The notes below the pieces were generated by a model. The model worked only from the letters and a program-made list of their open reading frames with translations, was not told the DNA's origin and ran no database searches. Positions 1 through 6,492 of a stretch of 12,228 bases of DNA are shown piece by piece (the stretch's first letter is position 1; each line of letters opens with the position of its first letter). Made by a program: the position numbers and the translations under genes. This DNA comes from Synergistaceae bacterium (GTDB lineage: Bacteria; Synergistota; Synergistia; Synergistales; Aminobacteriaceae), in NCBI GenBank assembly GCA_031273365.1, contig JAISSA010000135.1, positions 1 through 12,228 of the forward strand, given 5' to 3'.

Positions 1-1238
1 TTTTGGATGTGGTTTTCGAAGGCGGTGTCGACGATGTCGGGGTCGTTGACGAAGAACACGAACGTCGGCGGCTCGACGTCGGACTGGAGGCAGTAATAGA
101 CCCGCAGCGCCTTTCCCCGTTTGTTGGAGGGCAGGCGGTCGAACGCCAGAACGTCGCGCATCAGTCGGTTGAGAAGGTTGGTCGGTATTCGACGACGCCG
201 ATTTTCGAAAACGTTGATTGCCTCCGGGGCGATCTTCTGGACGCCCCTCCCGCTCAGGGCGGAGAGGAAGAGGATCGGCGCCCAGGGCAGAAAGGGCATT
301 TCGGTGCGAATTTTCTCGGTCATTCTGTCGCCGGCCCTGTCCTTTTGCGTCAGCAGATCCCACTTGTTGATCACCAGAACGAGTCCGCGCCCCTTTCCCA
401 CGACGTGGGCCGCCAGCTTCTTGTCGACGTCGGTGCAGGGCTCATCCGCCTCCATGAGCAGCACCGCCACGTCCGAGCGATCGACAGCCGCCAGGGTCCG
501 CACGAAGGAGTAGTATTCGAGATCCGAGTCCATGCGGCTTTTTTTGCGCAGTCCCGCCGTATCGATCAGGCGGAATCGGCGGCCTTCCATAAAGACCGAC
601 GTGTCCACGGGGTCGCGGGTCGTTCCGGCGATGGGGCTGACCAGCGCGCGTTCTTCCTTCGCCAGCCTGTTCAGCAGGCTGGATTTGCCCACGTTGGGGC
701 GGCCCACGATGGAGACGCGGATCTCGTCCTCGTCCCGGACCTCCACGGTCTCGGGCAGCTTCTCCACGATCAGGTCCAGAAGTTCGTCCAGGTTGCGCAT
801 GTGAAGGGCGCTGATCCCCACCACGTCGTCGAACCCCAAAGACCAGGCCTCGGCGGTGCGCGGCTCGTGCTTCAGGTCGTCGATCTTGTTTACGGCGACA
901 ATGACGGGCTTTCTGCTGCGACGAAGAAGGCCGGCTACGGCCTCGTCCGCCGCCGTGACCCCGGTTGTCCCGTCGACGAGCATGACGGCGAGGTCGCACT
1001 CCAGGATAGCCTGCTGCACGTGCGTCTCGATGCCCGCGCTGAAGGACGTCTGCTCCCCGAGGATTCCCCCCGTGTCCACGGCGTAAAAAGAGCGCTCCCG
1101 CCACTCGACCTCGCCGTAAAGGCGGTCGCGCGTCACGCCCGGCATGTCGTCGACGATGGCCTCGCGCCGTCCGATCATTCTGTTGAAAAGGGACGATTTT
1201 CCCACGTTGGGCCTGCCAACGATCGTCACGATCGGCAT
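1..1238 (-). CDS. der: Ribosome-assembly GTPase Der (EngA), C-terminus beyond window
   Basis: Der is an essential tandem GTPase that acts in late assembly of the 50S ribosomal subunit in the cytoplasm. The reverse strand from ATG 1236-1238 stays open to the window edge and gives 412 residues of a family usually about 440 long, so only the C-terminal end is missing. Two complete G domains are visible. The first has GRPNVGKS at residues 8-15, DTGG near 55, NKID at 117-120 and SAL at 143-145. The second has GRPNVGKS at 179-186, GTTRD near 205, DTAGLRKKSR from 226, NKWD at 291-294 and SAL at 326-328. A KH-like domain follows, with the family-typical PPTFVFFVNDP at 390-400. The start codon touches the stop of the asparaginase-like gene with no bases between, so translation is probably coupled. 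Identity is very secure. Confidence 0.97.
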   Translation of the reverse strand, partial: MPIVTIVGRPNVGKSSLFNRMIGRREAIVDDMPGVTRDRLYGEVEWRERSFYAVDTGGILGEQTSFSAGIETHVQQAILECDLAVMLVDGTTGVTAADEAVAGLLRRSRKPVIVAVNKIDDLKHEPRTAEAWSLGFDDVVGISALHMRNLDELLDLIVEKLPETVEVRDEDEIRVSIVGRPNVGKSSLLNRLAKEERALVSPIAGTTRDPVDTSVFMEGRRFRLIDTAGLRKKSRMDSDLEYYSFVRTLAAVDRSDVAVLLMEADEPCTDVDKKLAAHVVGKGRGLVLVINKWDLLTQKDRAGDRMTEKIRTEMPFLPWAPILFLSALSGRGVQKIAPEAINVFENRRRRIPTNLLNRLMRDVLAFDRLPSNKRGKALRVYYCLQSDVEPPTFVFFVNDPDIVDTAFENHIQ

Positions 1239-2255
1239 TTACTCGTCCAGCATCCAGGCGCGCAGCTCCTGGTCCTTCAGCTCCGCGCCCAGTCCCATGG
1301 ACAGACGGATGCGCGCCTGCAGGGACGTCAGCGAGCCGGCGCTGATGAGTCCCATCTCCAGAAGCCGCGCGGAAGCGCCCTCGAAATCCTGTCCGGGCTG
1401 AACCCGCCCCATGGGGCAGCGCGAGGCCAGGACCACGGGGACGTTGGCGCGCACGATCTTACGGAGCAGCGGCGCCCACGAAGGGGGAACATCCCCCCCG
1501 CCAAAGGCGGAGATCACGAGACCGTCCAGCTCGGCGACGCGGCTTTCCACCAGCGCGCTCAGCAAAATATCGCCCCCTCCGAGGGAGGCGTCCAGTATCT
1601 CGACGTTGCGGGCGGGGAGCGTGCCGATATCCATGATCCTGCCGCTTCGGCGCGTGGACCGGAGAAATTTCAGGTCTCCGCGGGGTTCGCAGAATTTGGC
1701 CAGAGGGCCGCAGGGCAGGGCGACGAACCCCGTGCGGCTGTAGTTGGACAACTGACAGAGGTCTGCCGCGGCGTAAAGCTCGTCCTGCACGCAGATTAAA
1801 GGGCCCTGTCCCCAGCAGGACTGCGAAGCCGCGGACTGGACGGCCTGGTTCAGGCGCAGTTCCGTCTCGGCCCCCCGGGTGTTTGCGCAGACGATGGAGG
1901 CCACGAAGACGAGAGGCTGAGGATAATTCCACACCAGCGAGGCAAAGTATGCCACCTCCGTCAGCGACTGCGTTCCCGCCGAGATCGCGACCCCCGCCGA
2001 GCCATTTTCGATCTGCGTTCCCGCAAGCTGGAGCAGGTCGCTGCACATTCGCAGAGTATAGTGACTCATGGGCTGATAACTCCAGTCCACGACAAATACT
2101 TTCTCTTTAATCTCCGCGGAAAGACCGGCGGTCAGCTCCTCTCCTTCGAGCGGCTCCACCTCCGCTCCGAGGGAGACGCGTTTGTGAATGATTTCTCCCC
2201 CCGCAAGGATCAGCGATATTTTGTCTCTGTTCGGCACGTTTGCAATATCCTCCAT
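1239..2255 (-). CDS. Asparaginase-fold protein with substituted catalytic residues
   Basis: This 338-residue protein has the layout of the asparaginase/glutaminase family: an N-terminal glycine turn, an AGT..L.E.AYF segment and a C-terminal FGGGDVPPSW..L segment matching the usual FGAGN-P region. Family members hydrolyse L-asparagine with two threonines and a Thr-Lys-Asp triad. By eye alignment with E. coli AnsB, the GGT turn is GGE here (Glu21 for Thr12), HGTDT is AGTQS (Thr95 kept, Gln96 for Asp90), and the D-V-T-K-T stretch is D-L-C-Q-L (Gln168 for Lys162). The nucleophile, the triad Asp and the triad Lys are therefore all replaced while the fold signature survives. A normal asparaginase reaction is unlikely; a binding or altered-chemistry role is possible. 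It lies directly before der and is probably co-transcribed with it. No signal peptide is seen. The ATG at 2255 has little Shine-Dalgarno support. A GTG at 2237-2235, 11 bases after GGAGG, is an alternative start that removes six residues. Confidence 0.8.
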   Translation of the reverse strand: MEDIANVPNRDKISLILAGGEIIHKRVSLGAEVEPLEGEELTAGLSAEIKEKVFVVDWSYQPMSHYTLRMCSDLLQLAGTQIENGSAGVAISAGTQSLTEVAYFASLVWNYPQPLVFVASIVCANTRGAETELRLNQAVQSAASQSCWGQGPLICVQDELYAAADLCQLSNYSRTGFVALPCGPLAKFCEPRGDLKFLRSTRRSGRIMDIGTLPARNVEILDASLGGGDILLSALVESRVAELDGLVISAFGGGDVPPSWAPLLRKIVRANVPVVLASRCPMGRVQPGQDFEGASARLLEMGLISAGSLTSLQARIRLSMGLGAELKDQELRAWMLDE

Positions 2256-2309
2256 TTTCCGGACACAGGAACTTTCGATGTCCGTCCAGAATCTTTAGAA
2301 AAATTCAGA

Positions 2310-2395
2310 TCACAATCCTGAATCCAAATTTTCAAATCCTGCAATCTTCAAATCCTGCAATTTTTAAATCCTAAATCTTCAATATCCTAAATTTT
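2310..2395. repeat. Degenerate AT-rich tandem repeat, about 16-bp unit
   Basis: Two nearly identical 16-bp units lie at 2331-2346 and 2347-2362 (TTCAAATCCTGCAATC/T). Looser copies at about 2314-2330, 2363-2377 and 2378-2395 share the AATCCT core. The array is much more AT-rich than the flanking genes. It fills the gap between the LUD-domain gene and the asparaginase-like gene and runs through the last codons and stop (2379-2381) of the LUD gene. It looks like slippage-derived sequence. On the minus strand it would form the leader ahead of the asparaginase-like gene. Confidence 0.75.
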
Positions 2396-3044
2396 CTCCC
2401 ACCATAATGACGTGGGTTTTACGCCCGCTGACCGCCCTTTCGAGGATCAGAAGCGCACGGCAGATTCGCGCCGGCGAGTCGCAGTCCACGCAGTAGCCCG
2501 TTTGGGCGCAGGGCGGATTTCCGGAGAGGCGCAGCGCGTTCGGCAGAGTCGCCGCGTGAACGCGCTGAAACCCCGCCTCCAGGTCGGCAACCACCTTATT
2601 GACGCCGATGACGAAGATCAGCGTGTTGCGCCCCCACGCCATGCCGCTGACGCGGTTTCCGTTGCCGTCGATGTTGAGAATTTTTCCGTCGCGGGTGACG
2701 GCGTTGGCGCTGGTCAGAAAGTAGTCCGCGCGGTTTTCGTTTTCCAGAATCTGCATACGGTCCTCGGGTTTTATGTTCGGGGACCAGTGCTCGTATATCG
2801 TGCATCCCCGCTCCGCGAGCTTCTCCATCGCGCCGATCTCCCGGATCGTCACCGTCCCGGGCACGCCGACGGACGCCCCCTCCGGGATCAGCTTCAGAAC
2901 CTCCGCCAGCGCGTCCTCCTTCGTGGCGGCAAAAACAGCCTCGTAACCCTTCGCCTGAAGCGCCTTCACCACGGCCTGCGCCACAATCGCCCCCGTCTTC
3001 ACACGCGCCTCGTTCAGTTTTTCCAAATTCGACACATCACTCAT
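2379..3044 (-). CDS. LUD-domain (LutC/DUF162-like) protein
   Basis: The product is 221 residues and is recognisable as the stand-alone LUD-domain family, often annotated 'lactate utilization protein'. Seen: the glycine-rich nucleotide-like motif GASVGVPGTVTIREIG at about 56-71, YFLTSANAVTRDG around 108-120, the conserved N-I-D-G-N-G-N-R stretch at 124-131, and a C-terminal cluster PPCAQTGYCVDCDSPARIC with cysteines at 179, 185, 188 and 195. That cluster is typical of this subfamily and suggests metal or Fe-S binding. The family includes LutC, an accessory of the LutABC lactate oxidase, but no lutA or lutB lies nearby, so the substrate is unknown. The open frame extends upstream to 3437, but the start is placed at ATG 3042-3044: the extension runs through the hairpin repeat and antisense to the TPR gene, while a G-run just upstream can serve as ribosome-binding site. 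The stop falls in the AT-rich repeat. Confidence 0.85.
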   Translation of the reverse strand: MSDVSNLEKLNEARVKTGAIVAQAVVKALQAKGYEAVFAATKEDALAEVLKLIPEGASVGVPGTVTIREIGAMEKLAERGCTIYEHWSPNIKPEDRMQILENENRADYFLTSANAVTRDGKILNIDGNGNRVSGMAWGRNTLIFVIGVNKVVADLEAGFQRVHAATLPNALRLSGNPPCAQTGYCVDCDSPARICRALLILERAVSGRKTHVIMVGENLGY

Positions 3045-3065
3045 TCTTAACAACCCCCCCAGGGT

Positions 3066-3077
3066 ATTGAATTCAAT
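3066..3077. promoter_or_regulatory. 12-bp perfect palindrome upstream of the LUD gene
   Basis: ATTGAATTCAAT is its own reverse complement and sits 22-33 bases upstream of the LUD start codon on the minus strand. Position and symmetry fit an operator for a dimeric regulator, but only one copy is present and no clear -10/-35 pair was found beside it. Confidence 0.3.
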
Positions 3078-3112
3078 GGCAACGACTTGAAACCAAAACG
3101 CAAAAACCAAAA

Positions 3113-3165
3113 CCAAACCGTGGGGTTCCACCCCACACCCCGCAGGGGACTTGTCCCCTGACCCC
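3113..3165 (-). repeat. 53-bp double-hairpin dispersed repeat, copy 1
   Basis: Read on the minus strand it begins ten bases after the TPR stop codon and contains two stem-loops: the palindrome CAGGGGACAAGTCCCCTG, then GTGGGGT-GGA-ACCCCAC. T-rich sequence (GGTTTGGTTTTGGTTTTTG) follows. Copy 2 at 9671-9723 matches at 50 of 53 positions in the opposite orientation. Both copies begin soon after the stop of the gene they follow and read in that gene's direction. This suggests an RNA-level 3'-end role (terminator or processing stop) or a REP-like mobile palindrome. Here the second hairpin plus T-rich tail makes a plausible weak terminator. Confidence 0.85.
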
Positions 3166-3174
3166 GTTAATTTT

Positions 3175-4140
3175 TCAGGATTGCGCGGGGGCGGATCGTC
3201 CCGACCTCGAACGGGATGGCCTCTTCTTCGCGGCCTCGGCGGCTTTTTCCTGAAGAAGGAGAAGCCTCTCCTGCGCGTCGGGGTTCTCCGGGTCCTTTTT
3301 GAGGATACGCTCACAGGAACTGATCGCCCCCGCCAGATCCCCCAGCCCCTCCCGCGCGTCCGCAAAGCCAAGCCACGCGTCGACGTCGTCGCTGCGAACG
3401 ATGAGGGCCTCCGCAAAGCGTTTGGATGCCTCGTCATAACGCTTCAGCTTCAACGCAATATTGCCGACCTGTACGGCCTCCGCATATTTTTGCTCCTGCA
3501 TGGCGGAGAGGTCCTCCTCGGACGGAACGATGAGCGCCGATACCCGGCCCATGGCCTCCTCTGCCGCGTCGGAAGACGGACTGAGATCGAGCGCGCGACG
3601 ATAGGCCGTGAGCGCGTCCTGCGGCATGTCCCGCTTCTCGAAAACAGCGCCGAGGGAAAACCAGGCGTTGAAGTCCGTGGGGTCGAACGAGGCCGCCGCC
3701 TCGAAATCCCGCTGAGCGCTTTCCCAGTCCTTCAGCAGGACGTAAAGGCGTCCCCTCTCGCAGAGCAGCACGGCGCGGAAGGGAGCGGCGTCGTCGGGCA
3801 GAATTTCCAGCCCGGCGCGGTACGCGTCGATCGCCAGCTCCACCTCCCCAATGCGCTCGGCCGAGCCGGCCATGCCAAGGATCGGCTCGATGCGCCCGGG
3901 ATATCGCTCGGACGCCTGCCTGTAGGCATCGAGCGCAGGCTGGTGCCGCTCTTCTTCGTAATGTTGCGTCGCCTCGGCCATCAGAGCGTCGTAGGAGTTG
4001 CGGCGCACATGACGGACCGTGGCGACGCCCGTCACAGCGATGAGGGTCATGACAATACACAGTATCAGGGCAGGCTTCCGGTTTCCACGAAATCCAATAC
4101 GCCTGCCCTCCGGGTAAACCGTTCTTCTTCGATTCTTCAT
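3175..4140 (-). CDS. Membrane-anchored TPR-repeat protein
   Basis: The protein is 321 residues. A basic N-terminus (several Arg/Lys in residues 1-22) precedes one hydrophobic segment at about 24-42, followed by Arg-rich residues. It is therefore either a single-pass inner-membrane protein or one with an uncleaved signal anchor. From residue 50 to about 286 the sequence is built of 34-residue helix pairs with TPR spacing (A at position 8, Y/F at 11, A at 20, P at 32). About six units can be counted, the clearest at 122-156, 157-190, 217-252 and 253-286. The tail (300-321) is Lys/Arg/Ser-rich and probably disordered. TPR arrays bind partner proteins; the partner cannot be read from sequence. 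The gene heads the minus-strand group and diverges from the phosphatase gene. Its ribosome-binding site is a weak purine run (AGAAGAAG) before ATG 4138-4140. No specific name is justified. Confidence 0.8.
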   Translation of the reverse strand: MKNRRRTVYPEGRRIGFRGNRKPALILCIVMTLIAVTGVATVRHVRRNSYDALMAEATQHYEEERHQPALDAYRQASERYPGRIEPILGMAGSAERIGEVELAIDAYRAGLEILPDDAAPFRAVLLCERGRLYVLLKDWESAQRDFEAAASFDPTDFNAWFSLGAVFEKRDMPQDALTAYRRALDLSPSSDAAEEAMGRVSALIVPSEEDLSAMQEQKYAEAVQVGNIALKLKRYDEASKRFAEALIVRSDDVDAWLGFADAREGLGDLAGAISSCERILKKDPENPDAQERLLLLQEKAAEAAKKRPSRSRSGRSAPAQS

Positions 4141-4236
4141 TATCTTCTTCTCTTCCCGTCCGCCGCCTTCAGCATCGTTACGATCGTCGCCCTCGCACTC
4201 CCCCTCCCGGCCACCTTCGCCTCGCCGGAGTTTTAA

Positions 4237-4271
4237 AGAGTTTATTGATGAGCGTTTGATGAGAGTTTATT
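4237..4271. repeat. Direct repeat pair in the divergent promoter region
   Basis: AGAGTTTATT occurs at 4237-4246 and again at 4262-4271, a 25-bp period, with GATGAG also repeated between and overlapping them (4247-4252 and 4258-4263). The pair lies just downstream of the candidate minus-strand -10 box for the TPR gene. It could be a paired regulator site or simply another slippage product. Confidence 0.4.
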
Positions 4272-4278
4272 TGAGGAG

Positions 4279-4307
4279 AGTGTATCAATATCTCTGTCCA
4301 ACTGCAA
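4279..4307 (-). promoter_or_regulatory. Candidate promoter for the TPR gene
   Basis: On the minus strand TTGCAG (4307-4302) and TACACT (4284-4279) are separated by exactly 17 bases, a sigma-70-like arrangement with moderate box matches. The -35 hexamer occupies the same bases as the plus-strand -35 candidate, so the two promoters would be back to back. The leader to ATG 4140 would be about 130 bases. Confidence 0.3.
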
Positions 4308-4331
4308 CTTTTTCTTCGGCGATGTTATAAT
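4302..4331 (+). promoter_or_regulatory. Extended -10 promoter for the phosphatase-sigma operon
   Basis: TGTTATAAT at 4323-4331 is a perfect extended -10 (TG-n-TATAAT). The best -35, CTGCAA at 4302-4307 with an 18-bp spacer, is weak, as is usual for extended -10 promoters. Transcription would begin near 4338 and give a leader of about 90 bases before the TTG start at 4428. It is the best promoter seen in the window. Confidence 0.65.
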
Positions 4332-4376
4332 CCGCTTCAGTAAAAACAGGAGACCGTAAAAGGCGCATCGAGACTC

Positions 4377-4407
4377 CGGATTGCCAATGCCTTTTTTGGC
4401 TTCTCCG
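4377..4407 (+). promoter_or_regulatory. Stem-loop in the phosphatase leader
   Basis: CGGA (4377-4380) pairs with TCCG (4404-4407), and GCCAA (4383-4387) pairs with TTGGC (4396-4400). A small internal loop separates the stems and the apical loop is T-rich. It ends seven bases before the ribosome-binding site of the phosphatase gene, so it could affect translation initiation. No known riboswitch class was recognised. Confidence 0.35.
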
Positions 4408-4427
4408 AACCACAGGGGTGTGTTGTA

Positions 4428-5102
4428 TTGTCCGGAAACGAATGGAACCGCAACGATCACCGCGCATCTCAGAAAATCCTGCTGGTCCGTCACGGCAGAA
4501 CCGACTGGAACGACGAGCGCCGCTTCCAGGGGCGGACCGATATTCCCCTCAACGAAGAAGGGTTGCTCCAGGCCCGGAAGCTGTCGGAGCGTCTCGCGTC
4601 GTGGCCGCTCGACGTCGTGTACACGAGCCCCCTGCTGCGGGCCCTTCGGACGGCGGAGGCCGTGGCGTCGCCTCACGGGAAGAAACCCGTCGTTCTGGAG
4701 GATCTGAGCGAGATGTACTTTGGCCCGTGGGAAGGAGAGTCCATCGCGGGCCTGAGAAAACGCTCCCCCGGCCTTATGAGGTCCTGGCTGAAGGACCCCT
4801 TTTTTCATATGCCCGAGAACGCGGAAACGTGGGAGGACATTCAGACCCGCGTTCGGCGGGCCGTGGGCGTCATTCTCCACTCCGCCCGCGAACGCGTCGT
4901 CGTCGTCTCGCACGGCGGAATCATGCGGGCTCTTTTCAGCGTGCTGCTGGACCTGGACCCCCGCGCGGTATGGAACATCAGCGCCTCCAACTGCTCCATC
5001 AGCGGCGTCGAGGTACGCGAACATCAGAACGTTCTCAAATTTTCCAACGACGACCTCCACCTGAGGGCCGGCAACGACGGAGCCCCGCTGCCCGTGTGGT
5101 AG
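4428..5102 (+). CDS. Histidine phosphatase (phosphoglycerate mutase-like), TTG start
   Basis: This is a 224-residue member of the histidine phosphatase superfamily, the GpmB/CobC-like branch, which transfers phosphate through a phosphohistidine. Seen: LLVRHGRTDWN with Arg21-His22 as the nucleophile motif; N-x-x-G-x-x-Q-A-x-x-L at about 42-52; SPLLRALRTA with the phosphate-binding Arg71; SEMYFGPWEG with acid Glu95; and VVVSHGG with His162. All catalytic positions are present, so the enzyme should be active. The substrate cannot be told from sequence: phosphosugar, cobalamin-pathway phosphate and phosphoglycerate are all possible. No in-frame ATG or GTG lies before the RHG motif. The TTG at 4428 follows AGGGG (4414-4418) by nine bases, which supports it. 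The gene leads the plus-strand group, with 39 bases to the sigma gene. No signal peptide, so cytoplasmic. Confidence 0.88.
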   Translation: MSGNEWNRNDHRASQKILLVRHGRTDWNDERRFQGRTDIPLNEEGLLQARKLSERLASWPLDVVYTSPLLRALRTAEAVASPHGKKPVVLEDLSEMYFGPWEGESIAGLRKRSPGLMRSWLKDPFFHMPENAETWEDIQTRVRRAVGVILHSARERVVVVSHGGIMRALFSVLLDLDPRAVWNISASNCSISGVEVREHQNVLKFSNDDLHLRAGNDGAPLPVW

Positions 5103-5141
5103 AATTAAAACAGCTGTCAGGGTCAATATGGAGGATACAAA

Positions 5142-5795
5142 ATGGACATAAATCAGGCGGACACAAATCGGCGGGGCATGGACCCGGAGGTGGAGCTTGC
5201 CCTGTGGACGCGCTGCCGGGCGGGCGACCCCGAGGCGCGGGAGGCTCTTATCGTCGCCTATCGCCCCCTGGTTTTCTGGCTGGCGGGGAAACTGAAGGTC
5301 TTTCCCTCCCTCAGACAGGATGTCGTTCAGGAGGGTATGGTGGCGCTGATCGGCGCGGTGGATCGTTTCGATCCGGGGCGTGATTTGCGTTTTTCCACCT
5401 ACGCGTACCATCGAATCCGGGGGCAGATGATCAACCTGCTGGAGCGAACCGAGCGGCGGGCCCCTGTCCCCGTGGATGACGAACAGCTCTTTGACGTTCA
5501 GTTTTTCGACGCGGAAGAACCCGGGTTTTCGGACGAGGCCTGGTCGGACGTGGCCGAAAGCATCGGCCGCCTGCAGGGGCGCGAGGCGACGGTCGTTTCC
5601 GCGCTCTTTTTCGAGGGGAAACACCCTCTGGAGGTGGCGGACGAGCAAAATCTGGACGTATCCCACGTCTACCGACTGCGGCGCAGCGCGGTGACGAAAA
5701 TTCGCAGCTGGCTCGGCCTGACTCCCGCCGCGGATGCCACAAAACGACCCTTTTCGGGGATAACTCATACGGAAAATTTGAAGGGAATCTCATGA
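5142..5795 (+). CDS. Alternative sigma-70 family RNA polymerase sigma factor
   Basis: The product is 217 residues and directs RNA polymerase to a promoter subset. Region 2 spans about residues 30-102: helix EALIVAYRPLVFWLAGKL, then DVVQEGMVALIGAVDRFDP at 60-78 (core-binding 2.2), then FSTYAYHRIRGQMINLLER at 84-102 (melting and -10 recognition, 2.3-2.4). Region 4 spans about 138-192, with a helix-turn-helix GKHPLEVADEQNLDVSHVYRLRRSA. Between them is an acidic stretch of about 35 residues with no clear region 3, so it is smaller than FliA or primary sigmas. Region 1.1 is absent. The start is firm: GGAGG at 5130-5134 is seven bases before ATG 5142. The C-terminal tail after 195 looks disordered, and the stop lies in a 15-bp tandem duplication. 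It is followed by a one-pass membrane protein gene and bamA, which hints at envelope control. The subfamily could not be assigned. Confidence 0.88.
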   Translation: MDINQADTNRRGMDPEVELALWTRCRAGDPEAREALIVAYRPLVFWLAGKLKVFPSLRQDVVQEGMVALIGAVDRFDPGRDLRFSTYAYHRIRGQMINLLERTERRAPVPVDDEQLFDVQFFDAEEPGFSDEAWSDVAESIGRLQGREATVVSALFFEGKHPLEVADEQNLDVSHVYRLRRSAVTKIRSWLGLTPAADATKRPFSGITHTENLKGIS

Positions 5796-5813
5796 TCTGG
5801 AATCTCATGATTT
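5784..5813. repeat. 15-bp tandem duplication over the sigma gene stop
   Basis: GGAATCTCATGATCT (5784-5798) is followed at once by GGAATCTCATGATTT (5799-5813), identical at 14 of 15 positions. The first unit carries the TGA stop (5793-5795) of the sigma factor gene. The second unit is noncoding. Confidence 0.85.
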
Positions 5814-5845
5814 GTATATGAGTTCCTGTGTAAGGGGCGAAAACC

Positions 5846-6457
5846 ATGGAAAGGCGTATCGTCGGAGTTGTGCGGTGGCTGGAGCGCTGCCTGAAGGCCT
5901 TCAGGGCCGGGGGGCTGGAAAGCGCCCTCATGGACGCGGAGTGTGCCCGCGCTGAACTCGAACATCTGAGGAAGGACCTGTGGGCGGCGATCGAGCGAAA
6001 AAAACTGAACGGGGACAGCGCGCGCGCGGGAGCGGCGGGTTGCCCTCTGCGGGCGGCGTCCGTGGCCGTCGTGATTGTTCTCCTGACCGCAACGCCCCTG
6101 CTCCGACCCGAGGAACAGCGCGCTGTCCGCCCTGAGCCGACGGCGAGCCTCGAATGGGTGACGCCCGACGAAAAGGCGCTTTTGGGGAATCTCCGCAGGT
6201 ACCTGAGCGACAGCAACCCGTTCGCGTCCATCCCCCCGGAAAGAGACGGGGCCCTGGCGACGACCGAGCCGGAAACGCGTAAACCGCAAGCGACGGGAAA
6301 AATCGCGGAACGGCCGGTGGAGGCCGAAAAACGCAACGACGAAGGAGAGGGAATCCCCTACGATCGAATCGCGTCGCTGGTTCGCGCCGGAGAAAGGGCC
6401 CTGAAGAACGAGCGGTCGATAATAACGATAGAGCGCGGGCAGGGAGTAAATGAATAA
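5846..6457 (+). CDS. Single-pass membrane protein next to the sigma factor; possible anti-sigma
   Basis: I do not recognise this 203-residue protein. It has a charged, helix-prone N-terminal part (1-68, with a likely amphipathic or coiled stretch at 25-53). One hydrophobic segment follows at about 70-86 (ASVAVVIVLLTATPLL), preceded by Lys/Arg, which predicts N-terminus inside. About 115 charged, Pro/Glu-rich residues follow that would lie in the periplasm. The start is supported by AAGGGG at 5832-5837, eight bases before ATG 5846. The gene is 50 bases after the sigma gene in the same direction. Small cytoplasmic domain, one membrane pass and extracytoplasmic tail, encoded beside a sigma factor, is the layout of membrane anti-sigma factors. 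No zinc-binding HxxxCxxC or other known anti-sigma motif is seen, so this role is inference from context only. Confidence 0.75.
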   Translation: MERRIVGVVRWLERCLKAFRAGGLESALMDAECARAELEHLRKDLWAAIERKKLNGDSARAGAAGCPLRAASVAVVIVLLTATPLLRPEEQRAVRPEPTASLEWVTPDEKALLGNLRRYLSDSNPFASIPPERDGALATTEPETRKPQATGKIAERPVEAEKRNDEGEGIPYDRIASLVRAGERALKNERSIITIERGQGVNE

Positions 6458-6458
6458 A

Positions 6459-6483
6459 TAAATTAAATTAAATTAAATTAAAT
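6459..6483. repeat. Pentanucleotide microsatellite (TAAAT)5
   Basis: Five perfect TAAAT units occupy 6459-6483, starting two bases after the stop of the membrane protein gene and ending 85 bases before bamA. The array is pure A/T inside GC-rich sequence. Copy-number change by slippage would alter the spacing upstream of bamA. Confidence 0.9.
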
Positions 6484-6492
6484 GAATACGAC

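Noticed and set aside
3..1799. Plus-strand open frame of 598 codons opposite der and the asparaginase-like gene
   Set aside because: It runs antisense across two recognisable genes, its translation is His/Arg/Asp-rich without any domain, and such frames are common opposite GC-rich genes.
2310..2395. CRISPR array
   Set aside because: The units are only about 16 bp, contiguous without spacers and degenerate, so this is a tandem repeat.
3045..3437. N-terminal extension of the LUD-domain frame
   Set aside because: The extension translates the hairpin repeat and sequence antisense to the TPR gene; homology to the family begins at the Met at 3044.
4242..5768. Minus-strand open frame of 508 codons opposite the phosphatase and sigma genes
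   Set aside because: It is antisense to two well-identified genes and has no recognisable motif; its length is explained by codon bias of the real strand.
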